Of a stretch of 64,000 nucleotides of DNA, positions 35,911 through 45,643 are shown one piece after another. The position numbers and the translations under genes are program-made. Within the stretch, counting starts at the first letter, position 1, and each line of letters opens with the position of its first letter. The notes beneath the pieces were generated by a model. The model was given only the letters and a program-made list of their open reading frames with translations, was not told where the DNA came from and searched no databases. This DNA is from Symmachiella dynata (GTDB lineage Bacteria; Planctomycetota; Planctomycetia; Planctomycetales; Planctomycetaceae), in the NCBI RefSeq assembly GCF_007747995.1, contig NZ_CP036276.1, forward strand, positions 3,897,001 to 3,961,000, read 5' to 3'.

Positions 35911-38900
35911 TTATTTTGTCTGCAGCGGCGTCCAGGATTGTTTCCCGCTTGCTACATCCCATAAGGTCACTTGACCTCCACGTCCGCCAGTGGCGAGTCG
36001 TGTGCCGTCGGGGGAAAACGTGACCGTCGTCACGGCAGCAAGATGTCCTCCGGTGCATTCGTGAAGTTTCGTTCCCTGATCAAGGTCCCAGATCACGATC
36101 GTTTGCGCGTCTTTGCGGCAAAAAATAGTCGCTAACTTGTTTCCGTTGGGAGAAAAGTAACCAGCACAACCCTTTAACTCGTGAGCGACTGATTGCGTTG
36201 CCAGATCCCAGACCTTCAATCTGTCGTTGTCGTCTCCTGTTGCTAACCATTTTCCATCGGGTGAAAAGCGGAGACTGCGCACGCGATGTCCTTGTTCCAA
36301 CGTAGCTAGTAGTTTCAATGGTTGTGTTGCGGGGCGAGGGCGGTCTGACAGGTCCCATATTTGCACAATTCCCGATCGATCATCGCGACCCGAAGTCGCC
36401 AGCTGTCGACCGTCCTGTGAAAGCGCCGCATGATAAGGTTTCGACAGCTTTGCAGTCGCGATCAATAAACCGGAATTGACGTCCCAGACCCGAACCAGAT
36501 CGTCGCGGTAACAGGCGGCGACAATATTGCCATCCTGCGAGAACGTAACGCTGCCTTGAGGTCGAATGCCTTGTCCCAGAGTTTTTATGGTCTTGCCGTT
36601 CGACGCGTTGTACAGCAGAATGCCGTCGCCGATTGCGGCGAATCGTTTGCCGTCGGATGAGACCGCGTCCGGTTTGACATTGCGTCTGTAGGTCGTTTCC
36701 TCGCGCGGTTGCCAGTCCTGCGTATCAAACTCCGTCTCCCAACTATTGCTTGCACTGGCCACAACCAGCGATTTTGAATCACTGGTGAACGCCAGGTCGA
36801 TGATGCTCGATTGATAGTCGCCGTGCCGGTCACGTTCCTCTTGCCGGTTGTCGGTTGCGAATGAGTCCAGTCGCCAAACCGTAGGTTGATAGGCAATTGT
36901 TGCAAATCGAGTCCCGTCGGCTGAAATTGTCAATTGCCCACGCATATTCCGCCTGGAATCATTGCCGTAGAAGACCGGACCCATCAATTGCACAGCCTTG
37001 AGTGTCTGCGTCTTGATGTCCCACACCCGAATTGTTGAGTCAGCGCCGGCCGTGATGAGTTGTGATCCGTCCGGTGTGAATCGCATGGCGGTGATTTTGC
37101 GAGTGTGCCCGTCCAGATATCCCAGGTCTTCACCGGTGTGATAATTAACAAGCCTCACCCGGTACCGCGTTTGAAGGGGGTGCACGCCGTTGAATTCGGA
37201 TATGGCCAAAGTTTGATTGTCTGGAGAAAACGTGCGACCAAACATGCGGCGTTTCCAGGATGACCACGTATGGACCACTTTCTCGGTAGCGATATCCAAA
37301 AGCCGGACTTGGTGTCCGAACGAATATCCCTCTACGACTTGCACTCCAATGACCGCTAGGAATTTGCCATCCGGCGAAAACGAGAGCGCCTTTTCTAGAA
37401 AGTCCTCGGACTTGAGAACCTTGCGTCTCGATTTCGTCTCGACATCCCAGAGAATGATTTGACTTTTCTCCGCATGGTCATAGCGATCAATAATGGCCAA
37501 GGATTGACTATCCGGCGAAAACGCGGCATCGTCGGCCATGAAATTGATGTCCTCGATTTGCGCATGTAATCTTCGTTGGGGGATATTCCACAGGAATACT
37601 TCCGTCGCCGCGGTTCCCCGTGCGGCCAAAAACCGACCGTCGGGAGAGATCGAGAGCCAGGGATGGCCTGATGAGCCGACAAATGTTGCCAACTCGCGCC
37701 CCGTGTTGATCTCATGAAGATGAATCTGGTTCTTACTGTCGACGATCGCCACCATCGATCCATCGGGAGTCAGCGCCATATTTATCGCCGATTCGTCCGT
37801 CGGCAGTGTGACAGTCGGCGGGAGTTGGTTGATGATTTGTTCCACAGCCCAACTGCGGGGAACAATCACGAACGGCCGACTCGTTGTTTGTGTGAAAAAT
37901 CGCAATTCCTCCCCCGCCTCGACATACCGGCGAAAAAGCTCGTGCCGCGACAATTGGCCGTTGTCCAAGCGTCGCGTCACCGATCCCAACGGTTGCCAAT
38001 AGCGTTCGATGAGATGCTCGCGTGTCGTTCGTTTTGAAAATAGTGGGTGCTTGGGGCTTGGTGAGTGCTCCCACGATGCAGCCAGCATCAACAGACCCGA
38101 TTCTTTGACATGAAGATGCACCTCAGCAGGATTGGATGTTTGTTTGGCATTCGCGGCCTCGAAGGCAACGGCATGACCATCAAGCGTCTCGGGGATGTCT
38201 ATCCACCCGTTGGTATTCTGAAAGACCGCCCGAAATGCGTCCACCACATCGATCTTCGCCGGTGGAGGTGTTCCCACTTGGTCGTCGGCGCAGCGGCAGA
38301 TAATTAAGTTCCGCTCGAAGGGTGTTTTCATGCCAAGAACCCGCGCGACATCCTCGGCCGTTTTGGCGGGGGGATGGGTTCCGCTGGGAGCGAAAAAAAG
38401 GATGAGCTGCAGATCGACGGGAAGTGGAACTTGGTAGCTCTTTTTTGCATTGAACACGAACCACATCAAGTATTCCTGTTCCGGTTGGATTCGCCCTCCT
38501 TCAAGAGAGTCAAACCCAACGGTGCCGTTTTCGTCGAGTTGCACTCCTGCCAATTTCACATGGCTTACGATCTTCGATCCGCCCAGGTCCTTTTCACTCC
38601 CCTGTTCCGAAATGAAGCCGAGACGATGAAAGGTGTTGTTATTGACAACGGCCCAATACAAATCCGCCGGAACATCGAGCGGCGATTTGAATCGCAGGGC
38701 GTCGAAATTGGTGTTGTTTTGGTTGAGTCGGACAGTTTTCCATTGCACCTGCTCCGCCTCAGTCTGCCCCTCTACGGCGGGAAAAAGACTCATGTCCTCA
38801 CGCAGCGAAAGATAATATCGATCACGCTCCGATTCCTCTGTCGGCGCAATCCTGACATACTTCCAATAATCAACAAGTTTCTCCACGTGCGGCACGTCGG

Positions 38901-39924
38901 GCAAATCCCACAGGCGGATATCGTGATCGTCACCAGCCGAAGCGAACGACCGTCCATCAGGAGTCACGGCGACCGCGTGGATTTCTAGGGAATGGCCCAG
39001 AAAGGTTCTCGTGAGCAGTTTTTGTTCTACCTTGAGCAGCTTCGCGCGGTGGCTATCGGCTTTCACGACATATTTCGTTCCGGGAACGAAATCGCAAGCG
39101 GCGGTGATGCCGATCACACCCACCTCGTCCTTTTGAACCAGTTCACCCTGTGAGTTCCACTGGATATAAGTATTCACCATGTCGATGGTGCTGAGAACTT
39201 TGCCGTCCGCTGAAAACGACAAGCCGACCGGGGGAGCTTCGTGGCCTTCCAAGACTTTAATGAGCTGACCCGTCTCAACAGACCACATCCGCAGCAGCTT
39301 GCTCCCCGTTTTCCGCGAACTAAAATCCAGCAGCGGGGTGCCTTCACGCGCGACCAATGTTTTCCCATCCGGCGAAAACACAATTCCTGATACGGTCTCC
39401 TCGTGTCCGTCAATTTCGCGAATCTTGTTCCCCGTTTTAACATTCCACAGACGAATCTTGCGATCCGTGGCCCCTGTCGCCAGGGATTGTCCGTCGGGCG
39501 CAAACGCCAGCGATTGCACGGTGCCTGGATGTTGCAACACGATTGGCAATGCTGTGCCCGATTGCAGATCCCAGAAACGGACCGTCTTATCCGTGCCGCC
39601 CGACGCGGCGAGTTTTCCGTCGGGTGATACGGCGACGCACCGCACGACGTCGGTGTGTCCTGCGAGCTGATGCAATTGCTGACCGCCAGTGACATCCCAG
39701 ACACGCACCGTGTTGTCGGCTGCTGCGGAGACCAATCGTTGTCCATCGGGAGTAAAACAGAGATCCCACACCGGCTGGGTATGCCCGCTGAAAACGCGGA
39801 TTTGAAACGGCGGCGATTCGCTTGTCCCGTTCGCGGACTGTTCTTGGGCCGCATACAAGGGACTCACAGCTGTGGTCAGCAGTAACGCGGCGACGAGGCC
39901 GTTGACGGGTATTGATAAACTCAT
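35911..39924 (-). CDS. Large exported WD40-repeat protein
   Basis: 1337 residues. Signal peptide residues 1-25 (VAALLLTTAVSPLYA-A). The N-terminal propeller (about 40-350) has repeats such as GHTQPVWDLCFTPDGQRLVS then AAADNTVRVWD, and GHTDVVRCVAVSPDGKLAAS. The middle (about 380-700) is a non-repeat region with YQVPLPVDLQLILFFAPSGT and VTRRLDNGQLSRHELFRRYV, which I do not recognise. A second large set of WD repeats fills 720-1330. The start overlaps the stop of the upstream kinase gene by four bases (ATGA), indicating translational coupling. It probably binds partners of the WD40-bearing kinase in the periplasm; inference from coupling and shared domain. Confidence 0.92.
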   Translation of the reverse strand: MSLSIPVNGLVAALLLTTAVSPLYAAQEQSANGTSESPPFQIRVFSGHTQPVWDLCFTPDGQRLVSAAADNTVRVWDVTGGQQLHQLAGHTDVVRCVAVSPDGKLAASGGTDKTVRFWDLQSGTALPIVLQHPGTVQSLAFAPDGQSLATGATDRKIRLWNVKTGNKIREIDGHEETVSGIVFSPDGKTLVAREGTPLLDFSSRKTGSKLLRMWSVETGQLIKVLEGHEAPPVGLSFSADGKVLSTIDMVNTYIQWNSQGELVQKDEVGVIGITAACDFVPGTKYVVKADSHRAKLLKVEQKLLTRTFLGHSLEIHAVAVTPDGRSFASAGDDHDIRLWDLPDVPHVEKLVDYWKYVRIAPTEESERDRYYLSLREDMSLFPAVEGQTEAEQVQWKTVRLNQNNTNFDALRFKSPLDVPADLYWAVVNNNTFHRLGFISEQGSEKDLGGSKIVSHVKLAGVQLDENGTVGFDSLEGGRIQPEQEYLMWFVFNAKKSYQVPLPVDLQLILFFAPSGTHPPAKTAEDVARVLGMKTPFERNLIICRCADDQVGTPPPAKIDVVDAFRAVFQNTNGWIDIPETLDGHAVAFEAANAKQTSNPAEVHLHVKESGLLMLAASWEHSPSPKHPLFSKRTTREHLIERYWQPLGSVTRRLDNGQLSRHELFRRYVEAGEELRFFTQTTSRPFVIVPRSWAVEQIINQLPPTVTLPTDESAINMALTPDGSMVAIVDSKNQIHLHEINTGRELATFVGSSGHPWLSISPDGRFLAARGTAATEVFLWNIPQRRLHAQIEDINFMADDAAFSPDSQSLAIIDRYDHAEKSQIILWDVETKSRRKVLKSEDFLEKALSFSPDGKFLAVIGVQVVEGYSFGHQVRLLDIATEKVVHTWSSWKRRMFGRTFSPDNQTLAISEFNGVHPLQTRYRVRLVNYHTGEDLGYLDGHTRKITAMRFTPDGSQLITAGADSTIRVWDIKTQTLKAVQLMGPVFYGNDSRRNMRGQLTISADGTRFATIAYQPTVWRLDSFATDNRQEERDRHGDYQSSIIDLAFTSDSKSLVVASASNSWETEFDTQDWQPREETTYRRNVKPDAVSSDGKRFAAIGDGILLYNASNGKTIKTLGQGIRPQGSVTFSQDGNIVAACYRDDLVRVWDVNSGLLIATAKLSKPYHAALSQDGRQLATSGRDDRSGIVQIWDLSDRPRPATQPLKLLATLEQGHRVRSLRFSPDGKWLATGDDNDRLKVWDLATQSVAHELKGCAGYFSPNGNKLATIFCRKDAQTIVIWDLDQGTKLHECTGGHLAAVTTVTFSPDGTRLATGGRGGQVTLWDVASGKQSWTPLQTK

Positions 39925-42900
39925 GGCGAGGGCTTTCCGGCATCCGTTGGCGTAACGGGCGGGGGAGTATTGACAACGATGGGGAACTTGACCGTGATGT
40001 CGTAATGCCGCGATCCGTTTCTAGCGTCGTCCATATAAATAACGCACCAGTCTTTAGACTTTTTTATCGTGACTTTCCCACGCCCGCTGTTTTTCTTGAC
40101 TGTTGCATTTTCAAAGGAAACGGCCTTTGAGAGCAGGTCGACGAAACGCGGATCGGTGGAAACGGGTAACTTGTCAGGATTCCAGGGAACGCCATTGATC
40201 GTTAATTGACTGGGCCAGTTCCAAGCGCGATGCGTCCATTTCAGATGCGTTTTATAGAGCCGCAGTTCCTCCTTGCCGTCCAGGATGAGTTTAAGATGGA
40301 GCTCGGCAATTTCGCTACGTTGCGATCGGTTGAGGTTGCGTATGACAATCTGCGAATCAGACGCGATGAGCGCGAACTGATTGTTGGGCGTAAATGCAAT
40401 GTGTGCCGCCGTTAAATCGGCGAAAGAAATTTGTTTGACCTCTTGAGTCAACGCACCATCCCATTTACGAATCGTATCATCCAGAGAAGCGGAATAGACA
40501 TGTTTACCGTCGGGGGAAAACGAAGCTGAAGTCACTCCGCCTGCGTGTCCATAATAGCGACGGATCATCTCGCCGCTATTAATGTTCCAAAGCCGCATAA
40601 TGTTGTCATTGCAGGCGGCCAACAATTCTTCGCCGTTTGGGGAAAACTGCAAGGCATTGACCGTCGCGGGGATGCCACGCAGGGTGCGCAGTATTCCTGA
40701 CATCTTGAAATTCAAAATTCGCACGATTCGGTCCTCGCCAGCCATCGCGAAGGTTTGGTTATCACTGCTAACGGCAATCGCGGTCGCTTTGATGTCAATA
40801 CCTCTAAATCGCTTGATGAGTTCCCCAGTCTGTACGCTTCGTCGCGTTATGGTTCCAGCACCACTGGTGAAAATAATGGATTCTCCATCCGCGGCAAAAG
40901 CAACGTGATTCACTGGTTCGACTGGAAAATTACTCGCCGTGATCTCTTGTCCCGAATCGACACGCCACAGTTGCAGGCCTTTTATCGTCGCTGCGGCGGC
41001 CAATGTACCGTCCGGTGAGACAGCCAAGTTAGTGATCACTCCACTCGCTTGCCAACGGCGGATCTCTTTTCGTGTGTTTATGTCCCACAACACAATTGTC
41101 TTCTCGACATCGCCAGTGAGCGCATAATTGCTCTCCGATGATGTTGCAATCGAGGAGACGGTTGCAGAGTGTCCACGAAACGTCGCGTCGGTTTCGTCGG
41201 GCGCATCGGTTTCGTCTGTTTTATTGGGCGACTTGGGTGCGTCGATTTCTGGTTGGGTGGGAGCTATCTGTGGTGAGGAATCAGTTTGGCCCCCCGTCTG
41301 CGGCAGCCTCCAGATTCGCAAAGTCCCATCTGAATTTCCGGTGGCTGCAAGCTCGCCAGTCGGAGAGATCGCAAGAGCGGAAATGTTCGTCATCCCGTCT
41401 CTCCAAGTTTCCAAAACGCCAGGTCTTTCGCTGGCTGTGTTAAGGACCTCGACTTCGTTTCTTCCATCCGTGAGCAAAAATAACAGGCGGCCATCTGGGG
41501 AGATCGCAGATAATCGCGAACGGTTTGATATATACAACCGTTTGCCTGTTTCCAAATCAAACAGTTGTATCATCTGATTACCGCCACCGGCGGCGACAAG
41601 ATTTCTGATCGAAAACAAATTGCGCTCGCCACCTCTCATATCGGTGAAAACACGTTTTTTTTGGCCGCTCTCTATATCAAGGACATTTAGCGTGTCGTCA
41701 TTCGTACAGATAAGTAAGTTTCGGTTGTCTTGAGAAAATGCAAGGCCGTAGACATGGCCCGCATGATCCGAAAAGGTTTTTAGTTGTTCTCCCGTATTGG
41801 AATCCCACAAAACAACCAATCGGTTAAATCCACCGGCAGCGGCAAACCGGCCATTTGTGGAAAAACTGACGGCATAGATTGATCGCAAGCTCGTGGTTGC
41901 GAGTTGGCGTCCAGAATCCACGTCCCAAAGCCCGCCGTTGTCGTAACCACCAGTGAGTACGCGACGACCATCGGGAGAAATTTCTGCGACATTAACTTCA
42001 CGGCGATGTTCAAAGGTGGCGAGCTTGGCCCCCGTCTCCACGTCCCATACGATCGCTTGTTTATCTTTAAAGGAAGACGTCACAAATCGACGCCCATCCG
42101 CGGAAAAAGACTTGCCAATTTGTATCGTATTACCTTCCGCAAAATATCGTTTTATTACGACTTGTTTTTCGATATCCCACAGTCGCAACACCAGGTCATC
42201 ATGTAGAGACAAAAGACGTCTGCCGTCCGGTGTGAACACGACTTGGCGTACCAGACCTTCGCACCGGCCCAACAGGCATACCAAGGGGTCCTGTGTTGCG
42301 CCATCCAGCAACAAGCGCCTCGTGTTGGTTTTGGGCAAGGTGGAGTCGACGGGGGTCATTTCCGTAAAGGTCGAGCGTCCGTCAGATATCGTCCCTAACA
42401 CGGCTAACTCAGGTTCTGGCAATAAAAACGATCCCGCCACTAACATGCCCAAGCCAATCGCGACAGCTGCAACCACAAAGCGCAGTCGCAGCCATTTCCG
42501 TCGCTTTCCGCCGCCGCGCCCCACGTGCAAACGGGCCTCTGCCGTATTCAATCGTGCTACGAGCACTTCGCGCTCATTATTTAGCTGCTCATACTTGGCC
42601 CTCGCCTTCGCCTGCTGCAACCGCATCGTCTCGAGTTCTCGATCCTGCACGGCAATCTGTTCATCCAACTCGTCGGCAATACGATCCGCTTCGGCCGCAG
42701 CTTGCTCTGCCGGTTGCACGCCTGTCGCATCGGCAGTCGTTCCCTGTTTTTCCCGACACTGCTCGGCCTCTCGACGATAATCCTGGGCGTGGCTTGTCAA
42801 TTCGGCAAGGACCGATTCCGCTTCTTGGATGACTTTTGCCAACTGCGCGGCGCGCATTTTGTAAGTATGCAGTGCGCCGTCGATTTGTTGCCGTGTGTTT

Positions 42901-44696
42901 TGCAGGTTTTTGACGGCTTGGGGGGCATGTCTCTGAAACAATGAGAAAAAACGCTCCCGCTGATTCGCCCACCAGTTTGGGGAGTCGGGCTGTTCGAGCG
43001 CGGCTGGCAATTCCAGATCATCGTCGAATTGTGGGGCTGCAATGACTAAGCTCAGCGGATTCTCGTCCCCGCGGCTTTGCGAGAACATTGAACGGGGTTC
43101 CGTTTGAATGCGCGTCGGCGCGGCGGGCGGTTCGTCGCTATCGATTGCATGCGGCAACGGTTCACCCGATTGAAACGCGCGTAAATCCTCCAGGACCTCA
43201 TCGGCCGTTTGGTGTCGGTCTTCAGGGGCTTTGGACATCAGCTTGGCCACGATCGCCACCAAGGGGGCGGGGATGTCCGCAGCGGCATCTGATAACAATG
43301 GCGCCGCCTCGTAGACGTGCTGGAAGATCATCGCCGTCGGACTCTCCGCTTCAAACGGCAATTTTCCACTGAGCATCTGATACATCAGCACGCCAATGGA
43401 ATAAAGGTCCGACCGGGCGTCGATCTCCTGTCCACGTCCTTGCTCGGGCGAAATGTAATCAACCGTCCCCATGACCACGCCGGTCGCGGTTTTCGTGCTC
43501 GCATCATTGATACATTTCACCAAGCCAAAGTCCGCCAACAGCGCCCGTTTGCGTTTGCTGTCAATCAGAATGTTGCCAGGTTTGATGTCACGGTGGACCA
43601 GTCCTTGTTTATGTGCCTCCGACAGACCCGCCAGCGCTTGTTGGACCAATGCCAACGCATTATCAATGCCCAGTCGCGATGTATTTGTCAGAATATCTGC
43701 CAGGGATTTGCCGTTCACAAACTGCATGGCAAAAAAGTAATAACCCTGGTCTTCCCCGATGTAATAAATCTGAATGATATTCGGGTGCACCAACTTCGCC
43801 GCGGAACTGGCCTCGACGAAAAAACGCCTGACAAAGTCTTTTTGCCGCGCCAACCCTGCCGGGAGTACTTTGATCGCAACGGTCCGTTTCAGGTCCGGTT
43901 CAAAACCTTTGTACACATCCCCCATACCGCCATAGCCAATCCGCTCGAGGATTTCATAATGCCCGAGTCGGCTAGGAAGTTCCTCCCTGTCAGTTTCGTC
44001 GCCGGATTGCGTTTGGGGGGAAATGGTTTTTGTGTCTCGATTGACCGATTGAGAGATTGGCGTCGTGTCGGGCATCCGAGGCCTATCGACATCGACAGCA
44101 TCTTCATGAGGAATCGTTGCCGGCATCTCTGCGTCGTGCTGCGCAATTGCTGCGGTCAATCGCGCTACGAGCGTCTCGGCATCATTGAGAAGGTTGCGTT
44201 GATCAAATCCCAAGGCCGCATCAATCACTTTGCGGGCACCCGGTGGGACCTGTGCTACAATCCGCGGGCTACGTAGATAGTCATTCGGCGAACGCCCCGT
44301 AACCATCCGGCATAACAATGATCCCAATTGAAAAATATCAATCCGCCGCGGGTCGATACTCACGCCAGCTTGCTCAAGCAATTGGGCCGCTTTTTTCAAA
44401 TCTCGCGGTGCGTCCAATTGAAATCCCAACGGCCATCCTGGGGGATTCTGCCCGTCGTCGCCGACTCGGATGTTTTCGTCCGGGGACGGAGGCAATTGAG
44501 GAGTCTGATTGGCTGAGAATGTTATGGTGTCAGCGTCGATCCGTCGCTGGAATTCTCCCTTCGCATGACGCTGTGCCAACTGCTCCGCTAATGATTGTGT
44601 AATCCGCAGCGCGACCATTGCTCCCAACCGACGATGCTTGGAAATCGCGGCTGCGAGGTTCGTTCCGGCTTCCAAATCAAGGAGCGTGTCGGTCAT
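39921..44696 (-). CDS. Ser/Thr kinase with N-terminal pseudokinase-like lobe, coiled coil, TM and WD40 domains
   Basis: 1591 residues from the ATG at 44696. Residues 1-185 resemble a degenerate kinase C-lobe (IDIFQLGSLLCRMVTGRSPN, then PPGARKVIDAALGFDQRNL) without catalytic motifs. The active kinase spans about 245-508: IGYGGMGDVYKG, catalytic Lys in VAIKVLP (near 276), LVHRDIKPGNILID (near 367-380), ADFGLVK and GTVDYISPEQGRG. A coiled coil (about 595-725) leads to one transmembrane helix (about 740-762) and an exported WD40 part (about 800-1440). The C-terminal 100 residues form a conserved extension (LTINGVPWNP, VIYMDDARNGS). It precedes the coupled WD40 gene. Probably a membrane receptor kinase sensing a periplasmic ligand. 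Confidence 0.93.
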   Translation of the reverse strand: MTDTLLDLEAGTNLAAAISKHRRLGAMVALRITQSLAEQLAQRHAKGEFQRRIDADTITFSANQTPQLPPSPDENIRVGDDGQNPPGWPLGFQLDAPRDLKKAAQLLEQAGVSIDPRRIDIFQLGSLLCRMVTGRSPNDYLRSPRIVAQVPPGARKVIDAALGFDQRNLLNDAETLVARLTAAIAQHDAEMPATIPHEDAVDVDRPRMPDTTPISQSVNRDTKTISPQTQSGDETDREELPSRLGHYEILERIGYGGMGDVYKGFEPDLKRTVAIKVLPAGLARQKDFVRRFFVEASSAAKLVHPNIIQIYYIGEDQGYYFFAMQFVNGKSLADILTNTSRLGIDNALALVQQALAGLSEAHKQGLVHRDIKPGNILIDSKRKRALLADFGLVKCINDASTKTATGVVMGTVDYISPEQGRGQEIDARSDLYSIGVLMYQMLSGKLPFEAESPTAMIFQHVYEAAPLLSDAAADIPAPLVAIVAKLMSKAPEDRHQTADEVLEDLRAFQSGEPLPHAIDSDEPPAAPTRIQTEPRSMFSQSRGDENPLSLVIAAPQFDDDLELPAALEQPDSPNWWANQRERFFSLFQRHAPQAVKNLQNTRQQIDGALHTYKMRAAQLAKVIQEAESVLAELTSHAQDYRREAEQCREKQGTTADATGVQPAEQAAAEADRIADELDEQIAVQDRELETMRLQQAKARAKYEQLNNEREVLVARLNTAEARLHVGRGGGKRRKWLRLRFVVAAVAIGLGMLVAGSFLLPEPELAVLGTISDGRSTFTEMTPVDSTLPKTNTRRLLLDGATQDPLVCLLGRCEGLVRQVVFTPDGRRLLSLHDDLVLRLWDIEKQVVIKRYFAEGNTIQIGKSFSADGRRFVTSSFKDKQAIVWDVETGAKLATFEHRREVNVAEISPDGRRVLTGGYDNGGLWDVDSGRQLATTSLRSIYAVSFSTNGRFAAAGGFNRLVVLWDSNTGEQLKTFSDHAGHVYGLAFSQDNRNLLICTNDDTLNVLDIESGQKKRVFTDMRGGERNLFSIRNLVAAGGGNQMIQLFDLETGKRLYISNRSRLSAISPDGRLLFLLTDGRNEVEVLNTASERPGVLETWRDGMTNISALAISPTGELAATGNSDGTLRIWRLPQTGGQTDSSPQIAPTQPEIDAPKSPNKTDETDAPDETDATFRGHSATVSSIATSSESNYALTGDVEKTIVLWDINTRKEIRRWQASGVITNLAVSPDGTLAAAATIKGLQLWRVDSGQEITASNFPVEPVNHVAFAADGESIIFTSGAGTITRRSVQTGELIKRFRGIDIKATAIAVSSDNQTFAMAGEDRIVRILNFKMSGILRTLRGIPATVNALQFSPNGEELLAACNDNIMRLWNINSGEMIRRYYGHAGGVTSASFSPDGKHVYSASLDDTIRKWDGALTQEVKQISFADLTAAHIAFTPNNQFALIASDSQIVIRNLNRSQRSEIAELHLKLILDGKEELRLYKTHLKWTHRAWNWPSQLTINGVPWNPDKLPVSTDPRFVDLLSKAVSFENATVKKNSGRGKVTIKKSKDWCVIYMDDARNGSRHYDITVKFPIVVNTPPPVTPTDAGKPSP

Positions 44697-44904
44697 AGTA
44701 TCACTTTGAGAATGCTCCCTAGAGCGGGATAAGAGCCATCCTGAACCGGCTCGACGCACAGGTTGATCTTATCAGGAAATCACACCTAAACCGAATGGTT
44801 TGATACGAATCATACCAAAACAATGGACCAGCCACACCGGTATATTCAATTCGAAGCAAAGGCGAGGATCTTGCGATAACCACGATGGATCGACTCAACG
44901 GGTC

Positions 44905-45582
44905 TCATTGTAGGTCGCGTTTCATGGCATCCAGTTGATTGTCAATGCTGTCATTGACCGCCGTAGAGCAATTCGAGGCGGCTTTAAATGATTTGTCAGC
45001 CCCTCCCTCTAGTTCCGCTAACGCTTCCGCTTCGGCTTCGGTCCGTTCGACACGATCGCGCAGACGGTCGAATTTGGCGAAGGCTCCGTCGTCGAAACCC
45101 AATTCCTCATCGGCGGCTTGCAAGTGTATTTTCTTGCGGACATTGGCAGCGCGCTGACGGGCCGACAAGGTTGCCAGTGTCCGTTTCGCTTCCGCCAACT
45201 TAGCCTGCATTGCTTCGAACTGATGCCGAAGTGTCTGGCTCGCATCCTGAGCCGCTGCCAATTGATCGCGTAGAGCAACTGCCAATTTGTCGTGTTCTTG
45301 CTTACGCTGTAAAGCTTTGCGGGCGAGTTCGTCATCGCCTGCCTGCACCGCCTGCTGGGCACGATTCTTCCAGTTCAACGACTCCGATTCGTTACTGGCC
45401 AATTCACGCTCGACCAATTTGGTACTAGCCATTGCTTTGGCGGTTTGCTTGCGAGCTTCGGCAATGGAATCCTCCATTTCCCAAACGGCTTGTTTGAGCA
45501 TTTTTTCCGGGTCTTCGAATTGCTCTGCCATGTCATTGAAGTTCGCCGAAATGATGTCGCTAATACGATCAAATAGTCCCAT
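44905..45582 (-). CDS. pspA: PspA/IM30 family membrane-stress protein
   Basis: 225 residues, the normal length. MGLFDRISDIISANFNDMAE then FEDPEKMLKQAVWEMEDSI is the classic amphipathic N-terminus that binds stressed membrane. Nearly the whole protein is coiled coil, with ELASNESESLNWKNRAQQAV and EEL-type heptads. The family forms ESCRT-III-like rods that maintain the inner membrane. No pspF-like activator adjoins, and I found no sigma-54 promoter just upstream. It lies between a rhomboid protease gene 61 bases upstream and the kinase gene 208 bases downstream, all on the same strand, suggesting a membrane-stress group. Confidence 0.93.
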   Translation of the reverse strand: MGLFDRISDIISANFNDMAEQFEDPEKMLKQAVWEMEDSIAEARKQTAKAMASTKLVERELASNESESLNWKNRAQQAVQAGDDELARKALQRKQEHDKLAVALRDQLAAAQDASQTLRHQFEAMQAKLAEAKRTLATLSARQRAANVRKKIHLQAADEELGFDDGAFAKFDRLRDRVERTEAEAEALAELEGGADKSFKAASNCSTAVNDSIDNQLDAMKRDLQ

Positions 45583-45643
45583 TTTCGTTTCTCCGGTTTC
45601 TTAGATAAATTGCAATCGTTTTGCTCAACGCGCCAGGAACTGT

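Noticed and set aside
41953-42780. 275-codon plus-strand frame under the large kinase gene
   Set aside because: Antisense to the coiled coil, transmembrane and first WD40 part of a clear kinase gene; Ser/Arg-rich shadow.
45583-45643. Sigma-54 promoter of pspA, as in enterobacteria
   Set aside because: TGGCGCGTTGAGCAAA has GG and GC eight bases apart, not ten, so it does not fit the -24/-12 spacing.
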